Below are positions 8,867-17,299 of a stretch of 64,000 nucleotides of DNA, one piece after another. The notes under the pieces are model-generated. The model saw only the letters and a program-made list of their open reading frames with translations. It was not told where the DNA came from and ran no database searches. Made by a program: the position numbers and the translations under genes. Every line of letters begins with the position of its first letter. Positions within the stretch are counted from its first letter, which is position 1. The stretch is taken from positions 372,001 to 436,000 of the forward strand of contig OZ251571.1 of assembly GCA_965243565.1 (NCBI GenBank), in the 5' to 3' direction. The DNA comes from CBDEVH01 sp965243565 (GTDB lineage Bacteria > Pseudomonadota > Gammaproteobacteria > Tethybacterales > Persebacteraceae).

Positions 8867-10309
8867 ATGATGACAATTATCCCAGTCGTCATTTGCGGAG
8901 GTAAGGGGGTAAGGCTCTGGCCATTGTCGCGTAGCAGCTACCCCAAGCCATTTATTGGTTTGCCGTTGCAACAAGACAGTTTAATTAGCAATACTTACCA
9001 CCGTTTATATTTTGGCACTATGCCAGAAATAACGGCTGTGGTCACCGTTACAGCCACAGACTATATCCATCATTGTAAATCTGCTTATGATGCAATCGAA
9101 ACATCGCATCGCCACATCATTATTGCAGAGCCATGTGGTTGTAATACTGCAGCGGCTATTGGCAGTGCGGCAAAGGTGATAGCAGAGCAATTTGGTGATG
9201 AAGCGGTTATGCTCGTTATGCCTGCCGATCATTCAATGGCTAATCCAGCGGGTTTTGCCAGTGTTATTAATAAAGCCATTCCCGCCGCTAAGCAAAATAA
9301 AATAGTACTCATCGGCATTCCACCCACCGAGCCCAATACTGGTTATGGTTATATCCGTATGGGAGATGAAATTTTTCCAGGGGTATGTCAAGTGAGTTCC
9401 TTTATTGAAAAACCAGACAAAACACAAGCAGAAAAACTGCTACAAGAAGACAACATGGTTTGGAACAGTGGTCTTTTTTGTTTAACGGCGGCAACCGCAT
9501 TGGCAGAAATCAAAACCCATGCTTCCGATATTTCTGCCGCCATTGACAATGTATTTATGTATTGTGATACATCAACTGATATCATCAAGCCAGACCTTCA
9601 GCATTATGAAAAAATCCCTTCAATGTCATTTGATTATGCGGTTGCCGAAAAAACGAATAAAGCCGCTATTATTGTGGGTGCGTCTATTGGTTGGTCTGAT
9701 ATAGGTGCATGGAAAGCAGTTTTTGAGCAAACAAACGCCACTGATGACAATAATAATACGGTATTAGGGGACGTTCATCTTTTAGATTGTCAGCAGTGTT
9801 TAATCACATCGGATAATCGTTGTGTTGTTGCTTTGGGGTTAAAAGACACCTATATAATAGACACAGCTGATGCTTTATTGGTTAGTACGGCAGAGCATTC
9901 GGAGCAATTAAAAAAAGTAGTTGAATCATTGGCAGGGCGTAAGCAAGTTGATGACCCTACCACCGTTATCCGTCCGTGGGGGTCATATTCTGTTATCAGT
10001 GATGCGCCTAACTACAAGGTTAAACGCATAGATGTCAAGGCTGGTGGTACACTTAGTTACCAATCACATGAGCACCGTGCAGAGCATTGGACTATTATTG
10101 AAGGTGAGCTGGTGGTGGTTATAGACGATAAAGAAACAACGTTACAACGTGGTGAATCTTGTTATATCCCGTTGCGAGCCAAGCACCGATTAATTAATAG
10201 AACCACTGACAACGCTGCATTAATTGAAGTACAAATTGGTGACTATTTAGAAGAAGACGATATTATTCGTTACGATGATATTTATGGCAGACAAGACACC
10301 TCCATTTAA
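8867..10309 (+). CDS. manC: mannose-1-phosphate guanylyltransferase / mannose-6-phosphate isomerase
   Basis: Makes GDP-mannose for surface polysaccharide. The 480-residue protein is the bifunctional AlgA/ManC/CpsB type: a nucleotidyltransferase domain begins with CGGKGVRLWPLSRSSYPKPF, the mannose-binding part has FIEKPD and WNSGLF, and a C-terminal cupin isomerase domain has RPWGSYSVI, HEHRAEHWTIIEG and YIPLRAKHRL. The glycine loop is GGKGVR instead of the common GGSGTR. No other polysaccharide genes adjoin it. The apt start lies inside its 3' end. Confidence 0.95.
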   Translation: MMTIIPVVICGGKGVRLWPLSRSSYPKPFIGLPLQQDSLISNTYHRLYFGTMPEITAVVTVTATDYIHHCKSAYDAIETSHRHIIIAEPCGCNTAAAIGSAAKVIAEQFGDEAVMLVMPADHSMANPAGFASVINKAIPAAKQNKIVLIGIPPTEPNTGYGYIRMGDEIFPGVCQVSSFIEKPDKTQAEKLLQEDNMVWNSGLFCLTAATALAEIKTHASDISAAIDNVFMYCDTSTDIIKPDLQHYEKIPSMSFDYAVAEKTNKAAIIVGASIGWSDIGAWKAVFEQTNATDDNNNTVLGDVHLLDCQQCLITSDNRCVVALGLKDTYIIDTADALLVSTAEHSEQLKKVVESLAGRKQVDDPTTVIRPWGSYSVISDAPNYKVKRIDVKAGGTLSYQSHEHRAEHWTIIEGELVVVIDDKETTLQRGESCYIPLRAKHRLINRTTDNAALIEVQIGDYLEEDDIIRYDDIYGRQDTSI

Positions 10310-10814
10310 TCTAAAGGACTATATCGAAGACGTTATCGACTTTCCGCATGCGGGCATTGTTTTTCGTGACATAACTCCTTTGCTTTCTGAGCCATCGGTT
10401 TTTGAGCAATCAATCAAACAATTGGCTCACTATGTATCTCCCGCAGCAACGCATATTGTTGCCATTGAGGCAAGAGGTTTTATATTTGGCGTTGCACTTG
10501 CCCGTTACCTCCACTTGCCTTTTATTCCCATTCGTAAACAAGGCAAATTACCTCGCCCAACCATCAGCATCCGTTATCAACTCGAGTATGCAGAGGCAAC
10601 TATTGAGCTGCATCAAGATGCCTTAGATAAAAAATCGACTGTTGTTTTGGTTGATGACCTTATCGCAACAGGTGGGACTTTGACCGCGGCGGTTGATTTA
10701 ATACAGCAGTTGGGGGCTAACATTGAGCGTATTGTTTGTTTAATCGAATTAACTGCACTAAACGGTCGGCAGCAGTTGGGTCAAACACCCGTTAGCGCAT
10801 TAATAAAATATTAA
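10284..10814 (+). CDS. apt: adenine phosphoribosyltransferase
   Basis: Salvages adenine to AMP with PRPP. I chose the ATG giving MADKTPPFNL (176 residues); a frame extension to 10275 adds only three residues. Motifs: FPHAGIVFRDITPLL, EARGFIFG, RKQGKLP and the PRPP loop VVLVDDLIATGGT. It overlaps manC by 26 bp, suggesting coupled translation, and overlaps the convergent uvrB by four bases at the 3' end. Confidence 0.95.
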   Translation: MADKTPPFNLKDYIEDVIDFPHAGIVFRDITPLLSEPSVFEQSIKQLAHYVSPAATHIVAIEARGFIFGVALARYLHLPFIPIRKQGKLPRPTISIRYQLEYAEATIELHQDALDKKSTVVLVDDLIATGGTLTAAVDLIQQLGANIERIVCLIELTALNGRQQLGQTPVSALIKY

Positions 10815-12787
10815 CGAAACACCTGCTCTTTTAATAGTCGAATATCATCACGAATAGCGGCGGCTTGTTCAAATTCTAACAGGCGCGAATGTTCAAACAT
10901 TTTCTTTTCAAGCCGCCGAATTTCCTTACCTAGTTGTTTTTCATTCATTCGTATCCATTGGTCCTGTTTACTCTCTTGATCTGTCAGTGATTCATCGATA
11001 TCGATGAGCCGTTTGATTTTCTTTTGAATACCTTGTGGGGTGATGATGTGCTTTTGATTGAATGTAATTTGTAAATCACGACGGCGGTTGGTTTCATCAA
11101 TAGCGCGTTGCATAGAACCCGTTACTTTATCGCCGTATAGTATTACCGTGCCATTGATATGGCGTGAAGCTCGCCCAATCGTTTGTATTAATGCTTGTTC
11201 CGACCGTAAAAACCCTTCTTTGTCTGCGTCCAAAATAGCCACCAATGATACCTCAGGCAAATCGAGCCCTTCACGTAGTAGGTTGATTCCCACTAACACA
11301 TCAAAAGTACCCAAGCGCAGATTATGCAAAATATCGGCACGTTCTATTGTATCGATATCTGCATGCAAATAACGCGTTTTGATTTTTGATTCGTTTAAAA
11401 ACTGTGTCAGTTGTTCCGCCATTCTTTTGGTCAGTGTAGTCACCAATATACGTTCTTTTTTTTCAATACGTTTGACAATCTCTATTGATACATCATCTAC
11501 TTGTGTTTGTGCCGGCCGTACGTCAAGAATAGGATCGAGTAGCCCGGTCGGACGAATCACTTGTTCGACAATTTGAGTGGAATGTTCTTTTTCAAAAGCC
11601 GCTGGCGTTGCCGATACATAAATGGTTTGAGGCATTAAATGACGAAACTCTTCAAACTTTAACGGGCGATTATCCATGGCAGAAGGCAAGCGAAAACCAT
11701 ACTCTACCAGCGTTTCTTTGCGTGAACGATCACCTTTAAACATAGCGCCAATTTGTGGAATAGTCACATGTGATTCATCAACAAATAAAAGCGATTCTGG
11801 CGGTAGATAATCAAACAAAGTAGGGGGTGGTTCGCCTATTTGTCGCCCCGAAAGATGACGGGAGTAATTTTCGATACCCTTGCAAAACCCCATCATTTCC
11901 ATCATCTCTAAATCAAACCTAACTCTTTCACCAAGGCGAGTGGATTCGAATAGTCGGTTATGTTGATTGTAAAACTCAAGCCGTTCTTTTAAATCATGGC
12001 GAATTTCTTCCATCGCTCGTTTTAAAGTGCTTCTCGGAGCAACGTAGTGCGATGAAGGATAAATGGTAAAACGCGGTAATTGCTTTTGCTTCTGTCCTGT
12101 CAGTGGGTCAAATAAAATCAATTTTTCTACCAAATCATCAAACAGTTCAATACGAATGGCTTGGTCAAAATTTTCGGCAGGAAACACATCAATTGTATCG
12201 CCACGCACGCGGTAAGTACCTCGCTTAAAATCTACTTTGTCTCGATCGTACTGCATCCCTGCCAGACGGCGAATAATTTGTTGTCGTGACAGCGTATCAC
12301 CCTTTTTGATGTGCATCACCATGCTATGATAATCTACCGGATCGCCGATACCATAAATAGCTGATACCGTTGCCACAATAATACAATCCTTGCGTTCCAT
12401 TAGCGATTTGGTCGCTGAAAGTCGCATTTGTTCGATGTGGGCATTCACACTCGAATCTTTTTCGATAAATAAATCGCGAGAAGGCACATACGCTTCGGGC
12501 TGATAATAATCATAATACGATACAAAATATTCCACCGCATTACTCGGAAAAAATTCTCGAAACTCCGAATACAACTGTGCTGCCAGTGTTTTATTATGTG
12601 CCATAATCATTGCTGACTTGCCCGTTTGCTGAATGATATTGGCGATGGTATAAGTCTTACCAGAGCCGGTCACACCAAGCAAAGTTTGTTCTTTTAGTCC
12701 ATCTTTAATGCCCTTCACTAAATTTTTAATAGCATTTGGTTGATCGCCAGCAGGTAAAAAAGGAATCGATAAATCGAAATTTGACAT
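10811..12787 (-). CDS. uvrB: excinuclease ABC subunit B
   Basis: Damage-verifying helicase-like subunit of UvrABC nucleotide excision repair. The 658-residue protein has Walker A GVTGSGKT (38-45), the beta-hairpin region YYQPEAYVPSRDLFIEKDSS, helicase motifs LLFVDESH, YVSATP and QTIGRASRH, and a C-terminal UVR motif that binds UvrC. Slightly shorter than E. coli UvrB (673). GNAT and lipoprotein genes lie upstream on the same strand with a 13-base gap. Confidence 0.98.
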   Translation of the reverse strand: MSNFDLSIPFLPAGDQPNAIKNLVKGIKDGLKEQTLLGVTGSGKTYTIANIIQQTGKSAMIMAHNKTLAAQLYSEFREFFPSNAVEYFVSYYDYYQPEAYVPSRDLFIEKDSSVNAHIEQMRLSATKSLMERKDCIIVATVSAIYGIGDPVDYHSMVMHIKKGDTLSRQQIIRRLAGMQYDRDKVDFKRGTYRVRGDTIDVFPAENFDQAIRIELFDDLVEKLILFDPLTGQKQKQLPRFTIYPSSHYVAPRSTLKRAMEEIRHDLKERLEFYNQHNRLFESTRLGERVRFDLEMMEMMGFCKGIENYSRHLSGRQIGEPPPTLFDYLPPESLLFVDESHVTIPQIGAMFKGDRSRKETLVEYGFRLPSAMDNRPLKFEEFRHLMPQTIYVSATPAAFEKEHSTQIVEQVIRPTGLLDPILDVRPAQTQVDDVSIEIVKRIEKKERILVTTLTKRMAEQLTQFLNESKIKTRYLHADIDTIERADILHNLRLGTFDVLVGINLLREGLDLPEVSLVAILDADKEGFLRSEQALIQTIGRASRHINGTVILYGDKVTGSMQRAIDETNRRRDLQITFNQKHIITPQGIQKKIKRLIDIDESLTDQESKQDQWIRMNEKQLGKEIRRLEKKMFEHSRLLEFEQAAAIRDDIRLLKEQVFR

Positions 12788-12800
12788 TAAATTTAAAAAA

Positions 12801-13322
12801 TTAACGAGGCAGTGATGTTTTATTTAAATCCAATAACCAATAACCACAATCCCACCACTGATTGAACTTCCACGCCACTGCCGGTAATATGCCGCATTGA
12901 ACAAAGCCGTGACGTTCGTGTAGGCCCACACTAGCGGGATTAGGTAAGCTAATCACTGCCAATAATTTATGCACATCGCTTGTTCTCATACGCTGAATTA
13001 AAGATTCCATTAGCAGATTCCCAATCCCTTGTTGCTGTTTTTCAATATCGACATAAATGCTAATTTCGTGGACATAACGATAACTACACCGAGACCGAAA
13101 AGCATCAGCATAAGCAAAACCAACCACCTTGTTGTCTGCTTGTGTTGCTACGATAAAAGGGCTATTGATAGAGCACTTATTAACCTTGTCGCAAGTATAG
13201 TGTTCGTCAACCAATTGTTCCTGAAAAGTAGCAGCACTGTTTTTAATATAATAATTATAAATATCAGCAACGCGAGTGGCATCGCTTTGCTGTCCATCTC
13301 GAATAAGAAAACTATAAAGCAT
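12801..13322 (-). CDS. GNAT N-acetyltransferase, phosphinothricin acetyltransferase-like
   Basis: A 173-residue acetyl-CoA-dependent N-acetyltransferase. IRDGQQSDATRVADIYNYYI at the N terminus, the acetyl-CoA loop QQQGIGN and the end HERHGF...WKFNQWWD match the Pat/MnaT group, which acetylates phosphinothricin, methionine sulfone and related amino acids. The real substrate is not known. The start overlaps the end of the upstream lipoprotein gene by 11 bp, so the two are probably coexpressed. Confidence 0.85.
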   Translation of the reverse strand: MLYSFLIRDGQQSDATRVADIYNYYIKNSAATFQEQLVDEHYTCDKVNKCSINSPFIVATQADNKVVGFAYADAFRSRCSYRYVHEISIYVDIEKQQQGIGNLLMESLIQRMRTSDVHKLLAVISLPNPASVGLHERHGFVQCGILPAVAWKFNQWWDCGYWLLDLNKTSLPR

Positions 13323-13926
13323 TAGACTCTTTTAGCAGTGCAAAAACTGCCTCTGCTATCTTTTGATAACCCGCAGTATTGGGGTGAAATTGATCGGATT
13401 TGAACAGATTATTATGCATCACTTCTTTTAAAATATCATCTTCCATCCACAACTGCTGGTCGGTTGCAATCTCATCATATAAAGGATGATTTTGGGCGAT
13501 TAATGAGATTTTAGGTACTGCAATTAATACCACGGCAATACCACGGTCTTTTGCTAAATTGACCATTGTCATAATATTGGTTTTTGTTATGTCGTCATCC
13601 ATCCGTTGAATAAAATCATTGCCACCCGTACATAAAATAACCAACGCCGGCTCATATTTATCAAGAGTGCGTTCAAATCGATTTTTTGCAGAAGTACTGG
13701 TTTCGCCCGAAATTCCAGCATTAATAACCTCAAACCCGCTTAGATCTGACAAAAATTCGGGATAACTCGTACTACTTCCTTTGCCTAAAGTCAGGCTATC
13801 GCCAAACGCCAAAATTGTTGCATCCTCATTTAAACTAGGCAACGGTTGTGATGGTGCTTGACAGCCACCGACAAGGCTTATCATTAAGCCCCAAATAAAA
13901 TATAATCCAAAAGATTTAACTGTCAT
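13312..13926 (-). CDS. SGNH/GDSL hydrolase, predicted lipoprotein
   Basis: A 204-residue esterase of the TesA-like SGNH family. The N terminus is a lipoprotein signal with lipobox LVGGC, so the mature protein is expected to be lipid-anchored at Cys22. Catalytic blocks are AFGDSLTLGKG (Ser), GGND (Gly/Asn) and DQFHPN (Asp-x-x-His). It is a second, divergent paralogue of the tesA product encoded at 31889. Located just after the tRNA-Ala/tRNA-Glu pair on the same strand. Confidence 0.87.
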   Translation of the reverse strand: MTVKSFGLYFIWGLMISLVGGCQAPSQPLPSLNEDATILAFGDSLTLGKGSSTSYPEFLSDLSGFEVINAGISGETSTSAKNRFERTLDKYEPALVILCTGGNDFIQRMDDDITKTNIMTMVNLAKDRGIAVVLIAVPKISLIAQNHPLYDEIATDQQLWMEDDILKEVMHNNLFKSDQFHPNTAGYQKIAEAVFALLKESNAL

Positions 13927-13946
13927 ATGAATACACCATTAAATAG

Positions 13947-14022
13947 TGGCGTCCCCAAGGGGATTCGAACCCCTGTTGCCGCCGTGAAAGGGCGGTGTCC
14001 TAGGCCTCTAGACGATGGGGAC
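13947..14022 (-). tRNA. tRNA-Glu (anticodon TTC)
   Basis: A 76-base cloverleaf including an encoded CCA (TGG at 13947-13949 on the plus strand). Acceptor GTCCCCA pairs with TGGGGAC; the anticodon stem CCGCC/GGCGG encloses loop CTTTCAC, anticodon TTC; the T loop contains GTTCGAATC. It lies 12 bases after tRNA-Ala in the same direction. Confidence 0.96.
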
Positions 14023-14034
14023 ATCATCAATTTT

Positions 14035-14107
14035 TGGAGATAAGCGGATTCGAACCGCTGACCCCTTGCATGCCATGCAAGTGCTCTACCAGCTGAGCTA
14101 TACCCCC
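14035..14107 (-). tRNA. tRNA-Ala (anticodon GGC)
   Basis: A 73-base cloverleaf. Acceptor GGGGGTA pairs with TATCTCC through two G-U pairs; the anticodon arm CTTGC-ATGGCAT-GCAAG gives GGC; the T loop contains GTTCGAATC. The discriminator A is followed by AAA, so CCA is not encoded and must be added by the CCA-adding enzyme, unlike the neighbouring tRNA-Glu. Confidence 0.95.
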
Positions 14108-14120
14108 TTTGAGAGGCATA

Positions 14121-14149
14121 ATTCTATGCTATTTTACCCCTACTTGCAA
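14121..14149 (-). promoter_or_regulatory. predicted sigma-70 promoter of the tRNA-Ala/tRNA-Glu operon
   Basis: On the minus strand, TTGCAA (14144-14149) and TAGAAT (14121-14126) are separated by exactly 17 bases. Transcription would begin a few bases before tRNA-Ala at 14107. Both boxes are 4 to 5 of 6 matches to consensus. Confidence 0.5.
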
Positions 14150-14196
14150 GCATTGTAATAAAAGTGTCAAAATTATTTAGACAATCAGACATAAAA

Positions 14197-14235
14197 GCCG
14201 TCAAAAAAACTAAAAATTAAGTTTTTTGTGATGGC
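14197..14235 (-). terminator. hairpin terminator after the GMC oxidoreductase gene
   Basis: An imperfect inverted repeat with arms of about 15 bases (GCCGTCAAAAAAACT facing AGTTTTTTGTGATGGC) around an A/T loop. It sits 50 bases past the GMC stop and before the tRNA promoter, so it fits as the terminator separating the two units. Confidence 0.5.
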
Positions 14236-14288
14236 AACTTACACCAGCAACACACCAACCATAAAAAAAATTGTGATATGACGGTATT

Positions 14289-15893
14289 TTAGTCAGCATC
14301 TGCTAGGACATGGTCGCTGCATTTTTCGCCTACCATAATAGAAGGGGCATTAATGTTGCCATAAGTAATTTGTGGAAAAACAGAGGAATCGATAACGCGA
14401 AGCCCTTGCACGCCAATAACGCGGGCTTGTGGGTCAACCACTGCCAGTGGATCGTTGTCTTGTCCCATGCGGCAAGTACCACAGGGGTGATAGGCGGACT
14501 CCACGTTATCACGGATAAAATCATTCAATACGGCATCGTCATCAACCGTTGTCGGTTGAATAAGCCCTCCTGCAAAATCAGTCATTGCGGATTGGTTGAT
14601 GATGTTATGCGTTATCCTGAGTGCATGGCGAAAATCCTCCCAATCTCTTTTGTCTTGTAGGTAATTAAAACAAATAGTCGGGGCTTGGCGTGCGTCATTG
14701 CTTTGAATAGTAACGGCACCACGTGACCTTGCACGCATTGTGCCAACATGCACTTGAAAGCCGTGTCCTTCGGCAGATGATTGTCCATCATAACGCACGG
14801 CAGCAGGTAAGAAATGAAATTGAATATCGGGGTAGTCCACATCATTTTTTGAACGAATAAAACCGAGTGTTTCAAATTGATTTGATGCACCAATACCGGA
14901 TTTAAAAAACAACCAACGCGCCCCAATCAGTGCTTTTGCCATTGGGTTAAAATAGCGGTGTAAAGTAATGGGCTGTTTGCAATTCCATTGCATATAAAGT
15001 TCTAAATGATCTTGTAAATTTTGTCCCACACCTTTGCGATTAGCAACAACATCAATGCCGTGTTCTTGTAGTAAATCGGCGTTACCAATGCCTGACAACT
15101 GCAATAATTTTGGTGAGTTAATCGCACCTGCCGCAAGTATGACTTCACGCTTGGCGTTAATTTTATATTGCTTGCCACGCCAGTGACAGAGCACAGCGGT
15201 GGCACGGTTTTCGTGCATAATAACTTTTTCGATCAACATGCGTTGATACAGGTGTAAATTGCTTCTTTTGAGGGCAGGGCGTAAGTAAGCGTTGGCAGTT
15301 GACCAGCGACGACCTTTCCACACTGTCATATCAGCCGGTCCTAACCCTTCTGGTTCATTGCCGTTATAGTCGGTGGTTTCGACATACCCTGCTTCTACGC
15401 CGGCTTTTACAAAAGCATGATGCAATGGATTGTCACGCGAGCCACGTGTTACGTGGAGGGGTCCTGCTTTACCGCGGGTGTTATCTCGCTGTCCATGCGC
15501 GGTCTCCATTTTTTTAAAATAAGGCAACACGCTATCATAATCCCATCCATCGGCACCCATGCTTTGCCATGTGGCATAATCTTTGACATGACCGCGTACA
15601 AAAATCATGCCATTAATACTAGAAGATCCACCAATGACTTTGCCACGCGGACAAACAAGTTTGCGACCGCCCAAAGCAGGTTCAGCTTCTGCTTGATACC
15701 CCCAATCGTAAATCGGCATATTCATCGGGTACGATAAAGCGGCAGGCATTTGAATTAAAGGTCCAATATCGCTGCCTCCAAACTCTAGTAATACAACGAT
15801 ATATTTGCCATTTTCACTGAGTCGATTCGCCAGCACACAGCCAGCAGAACCAGCACCCACAATAATATAATCAGCAGTTTGTAAAGGAGACAT
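14289..15893 (-). CDS. GMC-family oxidoreductase, choline dehydrogenase-like
   Basis: FAD-dependent alcohol dehydrogenase, 534 residues. DYIIVGAGSAGCVLANRLSE at the N terminus is the dinucleotide fold; GGSSSINGMIFVRG, LAAGAINSPKLLQLSGIG and the C-terminal SAYHPCGTCRMG (active-site His) and GNINAPSIMVGEK are glucose-methanol-choline family signatures. Overall pattern and length fit BetA, which oxidises choline to betaine aldehyde, but this family contains many alcohol dehydrogenases of other specificity and no betaine-aldehyde dehydrogenase (betB) or betI is adjacent. It is divergent from the potF-like gene, and an AAAGGAG ribosome site lies before the ATG. Confidence 0.88.
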   Translation of the reverse strand: MSPLQTADYIIVGAGSAGCVLANRLSENGKYIVVLLEFGGSDIGPLIQMPAALSYPMNMPIYDWGYQAEAEPALGGRKLVCPRGKVIGGSSSINGMIFVRGHVKDYATWQSMGADGWDYDSVLPYFKKMETAHGQRDNTRGKAGPLHVTRGSRDNPLHHAFVKAGVEAGYVETTDYNGNEPEGLGPADMTVWKGRRWSTANAYLRPALKRSNLHLYQRMLIEKVIMHENRATAVLCHWRGKQYKINAKREVILAAGAINSPKLLQLSGIGNADLLQEHGIDVVANRKGVGQNLQDHLELYMQWNCKQPITLHRYFNPMAKALIGARWLFFKSGIGASNQFETLGFIRSKNDVDYPDIQFHFLPAAVRYDGQSSAEGHGFQVHVGTMRARSRGAVTIQSNDARQAPTICFNYLQDKRDWEDFRHALRITHNIINQSAMTDFAGGLIQPTTVDDDAVLNDFIRDNVESAYHPCGTCRMGQDNDPLAVVDPQARVIGVQGLRVIDSSVFPQITYGNINAPSIMVGEKCSDHVLADAD

Positions 15894-16064
15894 AAGCGGT
15901 TAATTCTTGTTGTAAAAAGTAGAACTCTATTACATTGTATAAGAAGCGAACAAGCAACATTTGTTATTATAACCACTAACCATAAGCAGATAAATGTAAA
16001 TTCATTAAAATTCGTTTATAATTCAATTTATACTTTATATACTTTTACAAAAGAGGAGAAAATC

Positions 16065-17132
16065 GTGAAATATAAAAAACTACAATCACGCCGTTCATTT
16101 TTAGCAGGTACCGGTGCTATTGCTGCAGGCTTAATGTTTTCTGGTAAACCAGCGTTTGCTTCGGGCGACTTATCGTTTTATAACTGGGACACTTATATAG
16201 GCGAAACAACACTTGATGACTTTAAAGGAGCCACTGGTATTAACGTTTCGATGGACTTATTCGGTGATAACAGTGAGTTATTTGCCAAATTACGCGAAGG
16301 CAATCCGGGTTACGATGTTATTGTGCCTACCAATGACTTTGTGCACCGCATGGTTGCAGCAGGCATGTTACAATCCATTGATCATTCACAAATCCCTAAT
16401 TTTAAGAATGTCCAAAAAGAATTCACCGATGCCAAATTTGACAAAGGTCGTACACATTCTATGCCCTATATGTGGGGCACCATGGGCATTGGTTATCGTA
16501 AATCCAAAGTAGCAAGACCGACATCATGGTCATCAGTATGGGGTGAAATGTCCAACGCACACAAAGGGCGTATTGCTTGGATTAGTGAGCCCAGTTCTAT
16601 GTTGGGTATGGCAATGAAATACTTAGGCTACTCGTTTAATGCCGAAAGTCCTGCTGTCATTGAAGCTGCTGCCAACCAGCTGATTAAGTACAAGCACAAT
16701 GTTCTTACTATTTCCGAAGACAACGGTCAAGATTTGCTCGCATCGGGTGAGGTTGATTTAGTCGTGGAATGGAATGGTGATATCGCGCAGCTTTACGCTG
16801 AAGACGAAGACATCGGTTATGTTATTCCTGACGAAGGCTCGTACTATTGGCAGGATTGCTTATGTATTCCAACCGGTGCTCCCAATGTAGAAAACGCACA
16901 TAAGTTTATTAACTACTTACTTGATGCACAAGTCGGAAAAGACCTTGCTGAATATATTGAGTACGCCACGCCAAATGCGGCGGCACGTCGCTTAACCAGC
17001 AAAGAGTATCGCAAGCATCCTATTATATTCCCCTCTAAAAAAGAATTAGCCACGTTGGAAGATTCCTTGTATTTGGGTGAAAAACGCTCTGAGTTAATCG
17101 ACAAAGAGTGGACGCGCGTACTTTCTGCGTAA
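16065..17132 (+). CDS. ABC transporter substrate-binding protein, spermidine/putrescine type
   Basis: Periplasmic binding protein of the PotD/PotF family, 355 residues, starting at GTG eight bases after GAGGAG. The N terminus has SRRSFLAG followed by a hydrophobic stretch ending AFA, a twin-arginine (Tat) or Tat-like signal. Mature start DLSFYNWDTYIGETTLDDF and later WNGDIAQLYAED and YATPNAAA are typical PotD signatures. A strong terminator follows, and the cognate permease and ATPase genes lie 1.1 kb downstream beyond an ankyrin gene. The ligand could be a polyamine or another small cation. Confidence 0.9.
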   Translation: MKYKKLQSRRSFLAGTGAIAAGLMFSGKPAFASGDLSFYNWDTYIGETTLDDFKGATGINVSMDLFGDNSELFAKLREGNPGYDVIVPTNDFVHRMVAAGMLQSIDHSQIPNFKNVQKEFTDAKFDKGRTHSMPYMWGTMGIGYRKSKVARPTSWSSVWGEMSNAHKGRIAWISEPSSMLGMAMKYLGYSFNAESPAVIEAAANQLIKYKHNVLTISEDNGQDLLASGEVDLVVEWNGDIAQLYAEDEDIGYVIPDEGSYYWQDCLCIPTGAPNVENAHKFINYLLDAQVGKDLAEYIEYATPNAAARRLTSKEYRKHPIIFPSKKELATLEDSLYLGEKRSELIDKEWTRVLSA

Positions 17133-17146
17133 TCTACTTTTACTCA

Positions 17147-17184
17147 ATACAAAACAAGGAGGCAAGTGCCTCCTTGTTTTGTAT
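17147..17184 (+). terminator. strong intrinsic terminator after the potF-like gene
   Basis: A perfect inverted repeat of 18 bases per arm (AACAAGGAGGCA...TGCCTCCTTGTT core) with almost no loop, starting 15 bases past the stop. The outer A/T pairs supply the T-rich tail. It should isolate expression of the binding protein, allowing excess over the membrane parts. Confidence 0.85.
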
Positions 17185-17231
17185 AAAAAGGCGGATTAAA
17201 AAATACCGCTTTTAATGCTATCATATACAAT

Positions 17232-17297
17232 ATGAAAAAGCATATTTGTTTAATTTTGTTATTGCACCTCCATGTTTCAGCTTTACCTGATGCCTAA
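17232..17297 (+). other. 22-codon frame encoding a signal-peptide-like sequence, out of frame with the ankyrin gene
   Basis: ATG at 17232 opens a frame reading MKKHICLILLLHLHVSA and stopping at TAA (17295-17297). Charged start, long hydrophobic core and a small-residue end look exactly like a secretion signal. The ankyrin frame starts at 17300 in another frame, and its own frame is closed upstream by TGA at 17288. Most likely the two were one gene that suffered an indel; a short leader peptide is the alternative. Confidence 0.5.
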
Positions 17298-17299
17298 AA

